A DNA stretch of 64,000 bases from Hoplostethus atlanticus (taxonomy: Eukaryota; Chordata; Actinopteri; Trachichthyiformes; Trachichthyidae): contig JAXDDX010000034.1 in NCBI GenBank assembly GCA_034670405.1, positions 3,432,501-3,496,500 on the forward strand. Reading direction: 5' to 3'. The notes under the pieces are model-generated. The model saw only the letters and a program-made list of their open reading frames with translations, searched no databases and was not told where the DNA came from. Position 1 is the stretch's first letter. Every line of letters starts with the position of its first letter. Positions 13,101 to 24,749 of the stretch are shown piece by piece. A program made the translations under genes and the position numbers.

Positions 13101-14094
13101 GAGTCTTTTTATTTCTGCGAGGAGTTTAAAAGATATGTTCTTTTCCAATGACCACTTTTTTTTCCTAGGATAAAAGACACCCTGACTTACCCGTCCACCT
13201 GGACATCTGTCTGATTGCGCTCTCCATGACGTGACCCCCGCACCGGTCGCACGAAACCGTCTTGAACTCTGACCCGGATTCTCCGCCCAGTTCGGCCAGC
13301 ACTTCCCCCACCTGGTCGGGGCTGGCCAGCGGGAGCAGCCGCTGCAGCGTGATACTTCCCGTCCTGTCCATGGCCACCAGCGCTGCCTTACCTTTCACCT
13401 CTGAAAGTACGTTCTCCACAAACATCACTACAGGAGACAATGGGAGAGACACAGTAAGATTTAAGGAAGCATATACACACACAGTTGGAGGTATTTGTTA
13501 TTTGATTCAGAGAATTGTCTAAATCAGAGGAACTTTGGAAGTGGTTGGAGCCGTCCAAAAACATATGTAGTCATGACGGAGCAAGAAGAATTGTGGGTAA
13601 GAGTGTGTACTAACAACATATAATCCAACTCAAATCATGTAATAAGCCTGTAATAAACTGAGAAGTGGCAACTGTTAGCAATGCTAATGCAAGTCAATGG
13701 GGATTGAAGTTGAAATAAAATACATCTAGTCACAGCTAAATGAGTTCATGCTTGTTGCGGTACATAGGGGCTGAATTTAAAAGGATGTGACCCCGCCTGT
13801 TGCACATCCCTCAACTGAACTCACTTCGATCCTGTGCTCGCTCAGAGCTCAGGAGAAACACTCCTTCTCACCTCTCTCCTCCTCTTCTTCAAAGCCTTCC
13901 CCGAGTCTGTCTCCAACTCTGCGGAAATAGCCCACGCTCAGGGCATCAAGGAAAATCTTGGCCTGACCCTGACCCCTTTCTCCGTCGTCACCTTCCCTCC
14001 TCATCCTCTCTCCTCCTTCGCCCTCTTCACCAGGGCGCTTCCTCTTCTTTACTCCACCTTCCCGTGGCTTCTTTTCCTCCATTTTCTCGAGCAT
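10104..14094 (-). CDS. nop9: Nucleolar protein 9, pumilio-repeat RNA-binding protein
   Basis: NOP9 is a nucleolar Puf-like protein that binds pre-rRNA during small-subunit (18S) maturation. Exons in transcript order: 14094-13872, 13427-13191, 13067-12855, 12759-12652, 12402-12261, 12110-11918, 11831-11691, 11532-11413, 11328-11116, 10479-10374, 10258-10104. They total 1851 nt (616 aa; human about 636). Family landmarks are YFRRV near the N-terminus, CDRCGGHVMESAI, HTHGSHVVRTLLHVL, LKGQLVNLALHPIANFPIQR, EVYYHSDTAEGG, SNPSGSHVLQALI, GQYVQMACSRLGSRVLEAVW, and the end KKRKLFSDILE. The start lies in a Lys/Arg/Glu-rich tail as in relatives. Exon 3 carries a Glu run from a GAA repeat. Exon 5 appears to use a weaker donor (GTCGGA), chosen because only it keeps the frame into SPLLVFLKDQ. 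It lies head to head with the tgm1-type gene. Confidence 0.93.
10690..10846 (+). repeat. tRNA-derived SINE fragment in a nop9 intron
   Basis: The segment has a B-box-like GGTTCAATCCC near 10,752. It is followed by TCGAGCAAGACACTGAGCCC and the teleost SINE-type motif TGTAAGTCACTCTGGATAAG, ending AGAGCGTC. It lies in the intron between nop9 exons 9 and 10, opposite to the gene. The A box is degenerate, so this is an old copy. Confidence 0.7.
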
Positions 14095-14760
14095 AACTCA
14101 CACTCTTACGATGTGTTATGCCGCCAGTGGTAGGTCTCGGTCTTGTTAAAGAGGGTGTTCGCTGTATAATCGTCTTCTCTGAAATAGGAAACGGATGACA
14201 GCTTGAAGGACAAAGCTTGCTGGGTAACATTAAAAGGTTATGACCATCAGGCCGATCAAGGTCCAAAGTTTATTAAAATAAGAGCTGCCCAGTGGATTCC
14301 ACGTATGCCGAATTGACCAGTGGACACTACGGATTCAAAAAAAGTGTTTAATAATATTTTTCGATAAGTGACTCTTTTCCGATAAGCAAGGTCATGTTAA
14401 ATTGCCACGTTTTTGAATGTAGTTTGGCATACACTTCATACAAGAGAACGTAGCGGGCTACTGGTTAACTAGTTAGCTAGGGCACATTATCTTTACGAAG
14501 GCATAGCATGTCAGGCTGTACCGTAACACAAACACGTTTAATAGATACATTTTACCGAAATGTTTAAGAACAACTCGGTGGCTCCGTTAGATTTATCCGT
14601 GCACAATAAGCTTATAAACACACAATTTAAAGAAGTACAGTGTAACTCACGTGTAGAACATGTAACTACCACACAGGCGGTGTGTTGTGCTGCTGACGCG
14701 TAGTGATGACGCAAATGTAGGGTGCGTCTCAATCTTCTGCGAGGGCAAAATGTTGGTGGG
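14095..14760 (-). promoter_or_regulatory. Likely nop9 upstream region
   Basis: This is the DNA directly 5' of the nop9 start codon. No TATA box is clear. TGATGACGCAA near 14,704 resembles a CRE/ATF-type site, which would suit a housekeeping promoter, but this is inference from position and motif only. Confidence 0.3.
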
Positions 14761-15157
14761 TGAATCTCAACAGTCTTTCCTCAATTCCTCAAGCTCTCTC
14801 CACCCCTACTTAAATCACTACACTAGTCCTGTAATATTACTATTAAAAAAATAAATAATAACAATAGAATAAAAAAAATAAAGAATCTGAAGGTAGCACT
14901 GTAATATTATTTTCGACATGGAAAGTCTCCATTGGAAACTGTTAGTGTAAAAGCATGCTGATAACAGGTACGTGAAAACAAAACATGTATCCAGTACAAT
15001 AACGTGTGATCAGTTAATTTTAATTTTTCATCAGCCCACTACCACAGTACTCAGCTGTCCAAATAGCTGTAAATGTGAAAGTAGGTTTGAGAAATTTGAG
15101 AAATGTGGACCTAAATATGTTGGTACCAGGCCTATATACTGAGTAGGCTATCTCAAA

Positions 15158-15187
15158 ATGCCTTATGGTCCAAACCATAAGGCATTA
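15158..15187. other. Perfect 12-bp hairpin
   Basis: AATGCCTTATGG and CCATAAGGCATT are exact reverse complements separated by six bases (TCCAAA). No gene or known repeat is adjacent, so its role, if any, is unknown. Confidence 0.8.
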
Positions 15188-15592
15188 GAACCCCCTGAGC
15201 AGATCACCATTCATTTCCCAGGGACAAATGCCAATTTCTCATCAGTCATTGTTGGCATGAACTTTACCTGAACAGTCATTTGTAAAGAGATAAAGCTATA
15301 TATTACAACATACAACACAGTACACTGCAATAAAAACCAAACATTCAATCCATCTTCAACAGCCCACAGGTAATTAGAGATACTAAATGAAGATGTTGTC
15401 TTGATATTGAAATTGAATCCATCATGTTTAATTCAATGTACTGTAATATTGGTGAAATAAGTCAAGCCAGTGACATTGAGATTTGGATGCAACCAGAGAG
15501 CAGGTGTGATGCCTTTCCCTCCCCATAGCAGCCAAGTCCCCAGTTGCTGGCCAAATTCAGATGTGTAGTCAGGAATGAGAGATGATGAGATG

Positions 15593-15593
<1 letters not shown>

Positions 15594-15670
<77 letters not shown>
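15594..15670. repeat. (GATA)n microsatellite
   Basis: About 19 uninterrupted GATA/TAGA tetranucleotides follow the imperfect prefix GATGAGATGAGATAGA. Reading frames made of Ile-Tyr-Leu-Ser here are artefacts. Confidence 0.97.
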
Positions 15671-15671
<1 letters not shown>

Positions 15672-17894
15672 AATAGCAAAGAAGAGAATGGGATGTACAA
15701 CACAATAAATAATAATTAAATGTTTTTTCTGCTCAGCAATGGAAAAAAATGTAATCAATATTATTTTGTATTATTGTTCAGGAGAGACCACTGCTTTGCC
15801 TTAAATTCACAGAGAATGAACAGATCTCACGTGCTCGACGTCTTTCAATAGAGGCTGGTTGAGAAGAAGGAGGGAGGGAGAAAGACAGGTAGATCATTTG
15901 TACACGAGCAGCAGAGAGGCAGTATCCCGACGACCAACAGGGGGCGTCTCATGCTGTTGGCTCTGTCTGTTTGCGTCATCTCCAGGACAACCAGATGAAT
16001 CAAGCTGTACACTACGCACGACCTCTGCAATTGATAAAGGCGTTTAAGAGTCACGCAGACATGCAGACACATTTCATCATGCCATTGTAAAATGCTCACA
16101 CTCACACGTCTCCATGATGTCAAAGCCTAGCCTATATGAATCAGATTAACACTCCCGCTTCCTGTAGACTGTAGTCATAATTAAATTAACTGTTGTTTTT
16201 TTTAATCACACATGACGATTTCAGGCCAATCGTCTCCTCTCAGATTCCACACCATTCTGGTCTGCAGTAGATCTACTCCAGCTACTCCAGCTACTACTAT
16301 CTACTACAGCTTTCCATTTTAAATCCATTCAGTCTTTGATTTGGCTGCTGGTCAAAATATAATCCACTTTGAAAACAGGGTGAGAGGTTAGGTTCCTCAT
16401 GTCAATAACAAAAACAATGCCTTGTGTGTGCGGATCCATTCATCCATTGTATCCTATATGAAATGTCAAATCCCATACAGTCGTGCATGCTGTTGCTGTG
16501 CATGCTGGTGACTCCCATAAGTAATGGGATAGATCACAGGCTCGGTTATTATTTAACAGAGAAATGTCAATACAGCACATACCAAACATACTCTCACCGA
16601 CCTTATTTGTCATAGTGGGGCAAGCATATTATTGTAACTCCTGAATATCTCCCTTAGCCAGGAAGTTTCCTTAGGCCAAACCGCAGCCGTTTTGTTTCCC
16701 ACGTATACCGCCTGCGACCCGGGTCCGAAGAACCATCTGTTAATACTCAGATACTCGGTGAACCCAGGTCACTTTTATGTTTCCCCCTCACGCCCACCGC
16801 TCTCCAATAGCCGCCGATGTTATGGCCCGGTGCATCGTTTATCAAGCCCGTGTCAAGCCAGCAGGATCAACAATAAGACTCGAATGGTAATGGCATTCTT
16901 CAAAATAAAACCCCTCAAGACAAACATTTAAGGCAAGGCTTTCGGAGGAATACAAGGAAAAAACTGATTTAGGGAGGATGCTGAATGAAAATAACATTGT
17001 TTCCTAAAAATGACCTCTTCATGGCTTATTCTTCCGAGGAGTTGGAAATGAAATATCGACTACCATTTGGAAAAGTGCTACCCGCTTAACTCAATGATTG
17101 ATAAAGCAAAATTAAAGCAAATTATTAACACTATGAGGCAAGTTATGTCCTTGTTTGACAAAATCCTAAAACCTCTACAAGCGAGATCCTTTATATTATA
17201 GACATTTAGCACTGAACTTCAAGGGGATTTTTCTCCCAAAATGGATATATAGCGTTTTGAAAATGACGTATGTTAGTCCCTGCTGGTGTGGCGCAACTAT
17301 GTATCACTGATTGATTGAGCAAAAACAGGTTTAGATACTTGGCATGGGCTTTTGTTTTCCCTCCATAAACAGTAACACCACTGATGAGCCCTGTGTGATG
17401 ATATGACATCAGGATGATCCACCACCACCAAACCAAACTTAAACTTCGTCTCCTCCCATTGGTTGCTGGCACATTGGAAGACCTGCACCCCGCGAGACAC
17501 GTTGTCTGGGAATATGTTTCTTACCAAGTGGCATCATTAAGGATTTTGCAGTTTTTGCTTTGGACTGGCATCAACAACATAGCAAAAACAAAAAAAAAAA
17601 ACCAAAAAATACATGTTTTCCTAAGAGGTTCCAAATGCTTACTCTGGCATTCCTCCAATAAATCTGTCCCCACAAGATTTTAATTCCAACGCAGAATGAG
17701 TCAACTTGAAATTGTGTGCAAGCGAATAAAAGGAGAAATGAAAGTATGCAAGAAGTCAGATGCTCTGTAATGTATCCGAGAATGACAACACTGACCTTAG
17801 AGGATTTCCTACTGAGGAGCTGCTATGGTCCAGCGGTTTGGGTTGACTGTGGTCTGTATGGTCACTAGAAACAATTGAAAGAAGCTGGCACGGC

Positions 17895-18180
17895 GCCTAT
17901 AATAATATAATAATAACCTTTATTTATATAGCATATTCCAAACAAGGTTGCAAAGTGTAGACTAGGAAAAATAAAAGTCAACAAATGATAAATAGGATAA
18001 ATAAAACAGAATAAGATAAATAAGACAGAAAGAACAATGAAGTACAAACGGTAACAGCCAAACGGATAACACTAGAGGAATAAATAAATATAAAACAGGC
18101 TGAGCAGGTGGATCCGGGTGAAAGCTGTGATTGATTTCACCAATAAGGAGCCACTTCAGTGATGAAGGGCAGACGGAGAT
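17895..18180. repeat. Probable LINE/SINE 3'-tail type repeat
   Basis: AATAACCTTTATTTATATAG starts a stretch that continues with CAAGGTTGCAAAGTG, many ATAAATA words and GGTGGATCCGGGTG. TTTATTTATATAGC openings followed by TTGCAAAGTG are familiar from dispersed teleost retroelement tails. The family is assigned from memory and no reading frame remains. Confidence 0.45.
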
Positions 18181-18479
18181 GAAGGTGGGGAGACGTTAAA
18201 GAGGGTTTTTAGTCATTTTGACCATCATGGATATTGGAATGTGGGTCATTAAACGTGATTTTTGACACTGGAGGTGATTTTACCCACTTTTCTGTAATTT
18301 ACCGCCGCTCCAGTTAAAGCCTGCCCTGGGTTTAGTCCTCCCAGTGTGATTAATGATTAATGGTGCTCTCTAGTTGAGAGAGATAAGGAAAGCAGTGGGG
18401 CATTTTTCTGTCCTTCACTTGCTATCTGCTTCCAATCCCTTCCTGTACTGGAAAGTGGGACTGACCATTGCGTAACAAA

Positions 18480-18483
<4 letters not shown>

Positions 18484-18518
<35 letters not shown>
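18484..18518. repeat. (TG)n microsatellite
   Basis: An uninterrupted TG run of about 17 units lies just upstream of the possible first exon of the transglutaminase gene. Confidence 0.95.
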
Positions 18519-18521
<3 letters not shown>

Positions 18522-18653
18522 CCATGCTGAGCGGCGCGTATAGCCTTTATACACACCGCACCCAAAAATGCGCTGCACGGGATCTCACAGCCGTAACAGG
18601 GTGGGCTGGGCCGCGGGGGGAGAAGAGGGGTGTGTCAGTGTATTCTGGACCAG

Positions 18654-18798
18654 GCGTATATATTCCGATCCAAGAAGAGAGGAGAAGAAGAACAAAAAAA
18701 AAAAGACTTTCCGAAAGTTTCCGACTGATACTGACAATCACCAAGGAAGCAACAGAGTGCTTATCGCCGATCCGACCGAGAAGATCCCACGCGCTTAA
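18654..18798 (+). promoter_or_regulatory. Candidate TATA box and 5' untranslated exon of the transglutaminase gene
   Basis: GTATATATTCC at about 18,656 is TATA-like. About 110 bp of non-repetitive sequence after it ends in a good splice donor (CTTAAA|GTAAGA, donor at 18799). The start-codon exon at 21,228 begins right after a CTCTCCCAG acceptor, so an upstream non-coding exon is required. This is one of two candidates; the other is the TATAAA at about 20,923. Confidence 0.4.
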
Positions 18799-20843
18799 AG
18801 TAAGAATTCACTTTCATTATTGACTTTAAAGTTATTCAACTCTGTAGTGGAACTTTTCTTAAACGCTTTAGGGACTTTTCACTGCTCGTTTCCTTCAGAA
18901 GAGGTAGATGTGGAGTGATAACTGATGGTACACGCCTGATCTAACGGTTTCTTTTGATACAAATAGAAGACAGAATAGACTTCCAATAGATATCCCCCCC
19001 CCCCCCGCTGTGTGTCTGCGTGTGTAAGAGAGAGAGAGAGTTTAGTCACTATCATTTAATATACATTGAAAGACGAAAAATATGTCTATTACTTTATGTT
19101 GTAAGTGTATGTTGTAAATGTCTTTCTCTCAACTCATCATAAGTTTGCTTGTCACGTTTTAATTATTTTTTTTTTTACCTTACTTCCCCTCATCTGTTCA
19201 GTCACATGGTCTGCTACTAGCTTTGGCTGCAGCTTATTCCTCCACCCTGCCAAAGGCAGAAGGCTGGAAACAATTAACAAAATCCAATCAATCAGTTAAC
19301 CTAATCAGTTAATCCATAATGTACCACTCAGTGCATGAATGCCCCCCCCCCCCCTATCCAAAATCCACAAAATTGGTCTCTTATCATATCTGCCTTAAAG
19401 CATTTTCCATGTGCAACAGACAGTGAAAATTAAATAAGGCATTTTCATTCCTTCAGCCCATGTTGGTTGGTGGCCAACCAGCTGCTGCTGCGCCTCTCTG
19501 TTCTCAGAGAGGCTTGGAGGGGAGTTGCTCCCATAGCAAGGCGTACTACTATAGCGGTGTAGCAGCCATCTGTTGCATTTGTTTGGCTTTACACACACAT
19601 CTGGTATTAATAGTAGTGACTTTTAATGTTTTTTTTTTCCTTTTTTGTATAGGACCAAGGGTGTGCAGTCATTTACAGTGGAGGGTGTTGTTGGGTGGAT
19701 AGTAACCTGAATTTCGAAGGGCTTATCTCAGGTCCCAGTAGGCATACCAGCCACACTGGCATGCCAACACAAGCTGGCTGGGCAGAACACTAGATAGACG
19801 GAGGGAGAGAGAGAGGGGGGGTGGGGGATGGTGGGGGGTGGGGGGTGGGGGGTAAAGAATAATGGAAGATGTGATACATGTGGTAGTGATAGGCAAGGGG
19901 AGAAAGGCTGAGGAAGAAAGGCTGTCACACTTTATTTCACGCTTTGCTGACGCCTGTGTAAAGATGACCTGAGGATTATTTGGAAATAACATTCCCCTTA
20001 TAAAGCTTATTTACAGATTTAAAGACCCTATAAAGCTTTTATTCGCTTTCGGCCACCACTTCACTATTTGCAAAATTTCTACCACCCAAAATATTTTCTC
20101 GCCAGTTGTCCTGAGTACAGTTGTTACATTTATCACTCTGCAAACCGGGCGTGTTGAATCCTGTCTTGCTATTCATGTATCATTTCAATTTATGTTGGTT
20201 CACCCTCGCTAAAGTTAATAGGGTAAAAGGGTCTTGAGTCTTGCATCATGGCAAACGTCAATAGGCTAGGTTGACCTTTCACCCCTTCACCTTTACTTTT
20301 CACACTAAAAGTTCAAAACTGCAGACGCGGTGAGACATACCGAGCCACGGCGCCCAGAACTATGTACGCTCAGCATCTTGTTTGTGAAAAAAACGAGATT
20401 AATAAGCCCATAAACCCAAACATCTCGTCCATTTAACAGCGACTACGTGCATTGCTGCAGCTCATTACAGTTTGTTGGTGTTTTACAAGACCCAACACAA
20501 ACTCCGTTGGGACTTTAATGTTTGGGCTGCATAGGAGATTTATTTTTCCATGACCAGACCTCCGCCGAGTGTGGCTTTCATGTTTAGATGGGGAGACGGT
20601 GTAGGCGGTGAGAGGGAGGGAAAGAAGGGGATAAGAGGGAAAGGCCTCCTCCACTTTCTCAGCTTTTGGCATATGACATTTGACCTTGAGTCGACCCTTA
20701 TGTTTGGTGTCAAGCGGACAAGCCCGGGATGTTCAGGAAAGACCGGAGTTCTGGTTTATGTTCTAATTTAATCTAATTCCATTGAGATTATCAGTGTAGT
20801 GTGTGAGGTGGGAATGTGACAGTATGATAAAAGAACAACACCC

Positions 20844-20874
<31 letters not shown>

Positions 20875-20920
20875 CGGATTACTTCCCAACCGCTGGGTGG
20901 GGCAGATGGGATCCAGCTGC
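18799..20920. other. Putative first intron or upstream DNA of the transglutaminase gene
   Basis: No coding sequence seen. It includes poly-C runs near 18,996 and 19,341 and a G-rich strand asymmetry at 19,800-19,853 (GGGGGGTGGGG repeats). Whether it is intron or upstream region depends on which first exon is used. Confidence 0.4.
20848..20875. repeat. (AC)n microsatellite
   Basis: About 13 AC units lie roughly 50 bp upstream of a candidate TATA box for the transglutaminase gene. Confidence 0.9.
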
Positions 20921-20932
20921 TAGTATATAAAT
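20921..20932 (+). promoter_or_regulatory. Candidate TATA box, alternative transglutaminase promoter
   Basis: TAGTATATAAATGAGG contains a canonical TATAAA about 300 bp upstream of the ATG exon. A transcript starting about 30 bp further on could splice from AAAAGT|GTAAGG (donor near 21,047) to the CTCTCCCAG acceptor at 21,227. It competes with the upstream exon candidate at 18.65-18.80 kb. Confidence 0.35.
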
Positions 20933-21228
20933 GAGGTATGTTAGGTTGGGAGTTTAGTTGACTGGGACAAAAGGCTAAATATCCCAGAATGCTTTGGGGT
21001 TGAGGAGAGTGCAAGTCTGGAATGTGGCACTTGTGGGAAAAAAAAGTGTAAGGAAAAGTGCATTGGCTGGTGATGGGGGGAGGAGGAAAGGAAGGGAGGA
21101 GAGGAAGTAGCCTTCTCTGATTCTATCCGGTGTATCATTTTGTATTATATTTCTATCACTCCTCTATCCACATCTTTATCTCTCCATCCTCTATTGCTCT
21201 ATACTGATCGATCCATTTCTCTCCCAGA

Positions 21229-24200
21229 ATGCCCGGCGAGCGGCTGACAGTGAGAGGCACGGCGGAGGTGGGGCGTTTCCCCGGCGCGGCCCCGCCCACT
21301 AGGGTGGAGGTGACCATTCACAAGGACGGGGAGAAGAAGCAGGAGGAGGGGGGCTGTCGGAGCTGGTTCAGGAAGATGTGCCCGTGCTGCTGCCAGCGCC
21401 AGAGCGGCAACTCCTATGACATCACAGATATGGTGGAGGTGGTGAAACCCCCGGAGCCTCCCAAGCCAAAGCCTCAGATTGGAGACAACAACGAAATGGA
21501 CGGTAAGTTGGTTTTCAGTGTACATGTCATATCAATATCTCCACAACAGTACATGGAGTATATATATTACTACTGCTACTGTTCAATAAAATAAAAAAAT
21601 AAAAAATAAAAATCCACTCAATTTCAGACATGCAGCTGTCGGTGTGCTCGGTGGACCTGCTGAGCTCCAAGACGGGTCAGAACCGACAGGAGCACCACAC
21701 CGACCTGTTCGACGGGGACGAGCTGATCGTCCGCCGGGGCCAGACCTTCCAGATAGAGCTGGAGCTCAACAGGCCCTTCAACGCCGACACCGACAAACTG
21801 CACCTGGACCTCAAGACGGGTATGTAGGACGGGCAGCGTGTAGAGGAAAGTGTGTGTATGTGTGTTAGGTCTGTATAGAGGGAGAGAGAGAGATAGAAAG
21901 AGAGGGACAAAATACACCTCGACCACATCAAAACGTGTTGGCGTGGTGAGTATGTTTGTGACAGAAGCAGCAAAGGTCACAGAGTACAAGCTCGGTTATC
22001 GTCTGTACTCCCCGACACACACACACACACACATCTGACCTCCAGATTACAGCACACAATGTATTGTTTAGATAAAGTTAAGAACATCGATAGACACAGC
22101 TTACTTACCGCTAAACCCCCCTCTAAGAAGGAGTCTAGAATTGTATTGTCCACTACGTTTTCTCCAATATCCAATGAGATCAAGAGTTGTGTCACTCAAC
22201 ACTGGCATATTTTATCTAGTGACCCGTCTATAGGCCATTCTTTTAAACAGTTACCACTTTTTGCTAACAAGCGTGCCAGTAATCTTAAGAATACTTTGGT
22301 CAGAGCTGATTGTTATGTCCCTCCTCTGAATTTCCTGTCTAGTCTGCCAGGAGGCAATTTTCCATGTTTGAACTGTGCCCAATGTGATGCCATGATTAAA
22401 GGTGATACCTTTTTTACATCCCCACACGGGCAAAAAGCACAGTATTAAACACAGGATCTCTTGCAAAACGAAATATGTGGTCTACCTTCTAAAATGTCCT
22501 TGTGGGCTGGTTTATATAGGGAAAACGAAAAAGAGAGCTAAAAACGAGGATTTCTGAACATAAAAGCTGCATAAGAAACAAAGATGAGAAATCCCCAGTG
22601 GCCAGACACTTTAATTCAGTTGGCCACTGAGGTCTGCTCTCTTAAGTTTCAAGGCATAGAAGTAGTACAACCTCTTAAAAGAGGCGGTGATCGAAACAGA
22701 ATACTTTTACAGAGAGAAGCTGCCTGGATCCACACTTTACAAACTGAGAGTCCAAAAGGTTTAAACGAAGAGCTTCTGCTAGGCTGCTTTTTATAACGTA
22801 ATTTCTATTCTATTTATATCTTTCTTTCTATGTTAGTTTTTATTCCACATAGGTCTCTTTGTTAGATACGCTCTCAATGGATAGGGCTCATAGCTCTTTA
22901 CCGTACCCTATTCTTCTATGTTATTTGTCCCTATTACATTGATTTCCCAGAGACCTATTTCCATTATTTATGTAGTATTTCTATTATTTTGTATAAATGT
23001 AGTATTTTTCCATTAATTGAAGCATGTTTTATTACTGTGTTTTTCTGATCTAGTACGTTGGTTTTGGTTGTTTTTTAGAGTTATACCGTGTGATGGACAT
23101 GTCCTTCCCCTCCACACCAGTGGAGCCTATCATTGTTTGGCTTTTCCAGGTTACACCCTTGTATCCCTGACACAGGTGAACCCTATCTTACATCAGTGAT
23201 TCGCTGTGGTCATTGGCCAGGGGTCCTCACCTATCTACTATTTAAGTGTCGTGCACTATGTTGTACTTTATGCTGACGAAGGCTTTTAGCCGAAACGTTC
23301 ATCTTGCCCTAATTAAAGGATTATTTTTTTCTATTCCGTGAGTGCCGGTGCCTTCCTTTTTTTTCTAAATTATCTCCCTCACCGGGCACCCGCTACCATA
23401 CTTTTTTCTTTTTTCTTTTGAGTTGTGCGCACTTTATACTGTTTTTCATACAATGTATTCCTCTCATGACATCCAGCTGTTAACCCCCCCCCTCCCCGAT
23501 ACAGGCAGGGGGGTGGCAGCTGTGGGGCACATGTGGATTAGTAGCAGTACTACCATAGCTAAACACACATGCACCTGCCACGCTCAAGAAGCAACGCCTT
23601 CTTTGCGACAGGAAGCAACAGGGGTGTTCACGGAAAACGTCGTCTTCATTTTGAGAAACGAGTGTGCGCTGATTTCGTTCGGCGATTCAGCCAACAGTTT
23701 AGGATTCCACCCATGGAGCCACAGTGTTAATCGCTCCCAGACCTCAGGACAACGGACACCTCCCTCTGGCATTCATGGGCCTCGTACTACAACGTTCCAC
23801 CACCACGCTCGGGAATAACCCTGGCAATTACTCCACCGCAGAGAAATGCTTTGCTTCAATGAGATAAATACTTTGCTTGTCACCTGGTTTAACGTGAGGA
23901 AGAGAGCGTGTAGATATACCCTGCGCCGTGCCGCACACGACGGAATTGATCGTTACTTTTGTTTGCGCGGTAAACAGGACTTGAAACATCACTGTAATTT
24001 CCCAACCTCTACTTTGGTCCGACTAGGATCCAGGAGTACATTTTTTCATTAACGGTGAAGTAGTTCCACCAGAAGAGACATTTTTTTTTTGCATTGATTT
24101 CCTTTTCGACAAGCATTCAGAGGAGAGGGAGAGGAAGGGCGGAGAGGGCTCGCTTAGGTCAGATAGAACAATGGTTTCACGATAAACTCCGTACTCCCTT

Positions 24201-24704
24201 CAGCAAATGGCAGCTGAAGCTCAGCAGGGTGCTACTTTCAAAGTAAAAAGCATCCAGTAAGACTTAATCCAGCTAGAATGAACCTCCTTACTTCTTAGCT
24301 TGGAGCAAGTCACTCTGAGAAACTCTTTTTTTTTTCTTCCTCGCAACAAAAAACTTCTCCAAAAGTTGTAACTATCCCAGGATATATTCACAATACTATG
24401 TCATCTTGAGGCTAAAGCTCTGCAGGGAAACGTATCCAAAGTCTGGGAGGCTTTCACAAGCACCCAAGCTGTGTTTACTCAGAGAAACCGTGTGCAGCTG
24501 AGCGAAGGGTTGTGATACATGTGTGATTTACAGTTGGCTTACAGTTGGTAACAGACTAAGAATTACTGCGAAGGACGCCATTCCACTGTCATCTGCTGCT
24601 ATCTTACTTTATTTATCCCTAAATCTTCAAAGTCGGCCGCTAAGTGATGCACACAAAAAATATATGTTTATTTTTACAGATGCTTTTGCATGAACACAGA
24701 ATAT

Positions 24705-24749
<45 letters not shown>

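Larger units (their letters stand above)
14761..18480. other. Intergenic DNA between nop9 and the transglutaminase
   Basis: No gene recognised. It holds a perfect 12-bp hairpin (15158-15187), a GATA microsatellite (15594-15670) and a LINE-like tail (17895-18180), listed separately. CTACTCCAGCTACTACTATC near 16,275 is a short internal tandem. The remaining open frames show no family signature. Confidence 0.5.

Noticed and set aside
22059..22795. Host GIY-YIG nuclease gene such as an SLX1 homologue
   Set aside because: Frameshifts, the flanking Cys-rich segment and the CGAAACGTT tail fit a Penelope-like element, not a host gene.
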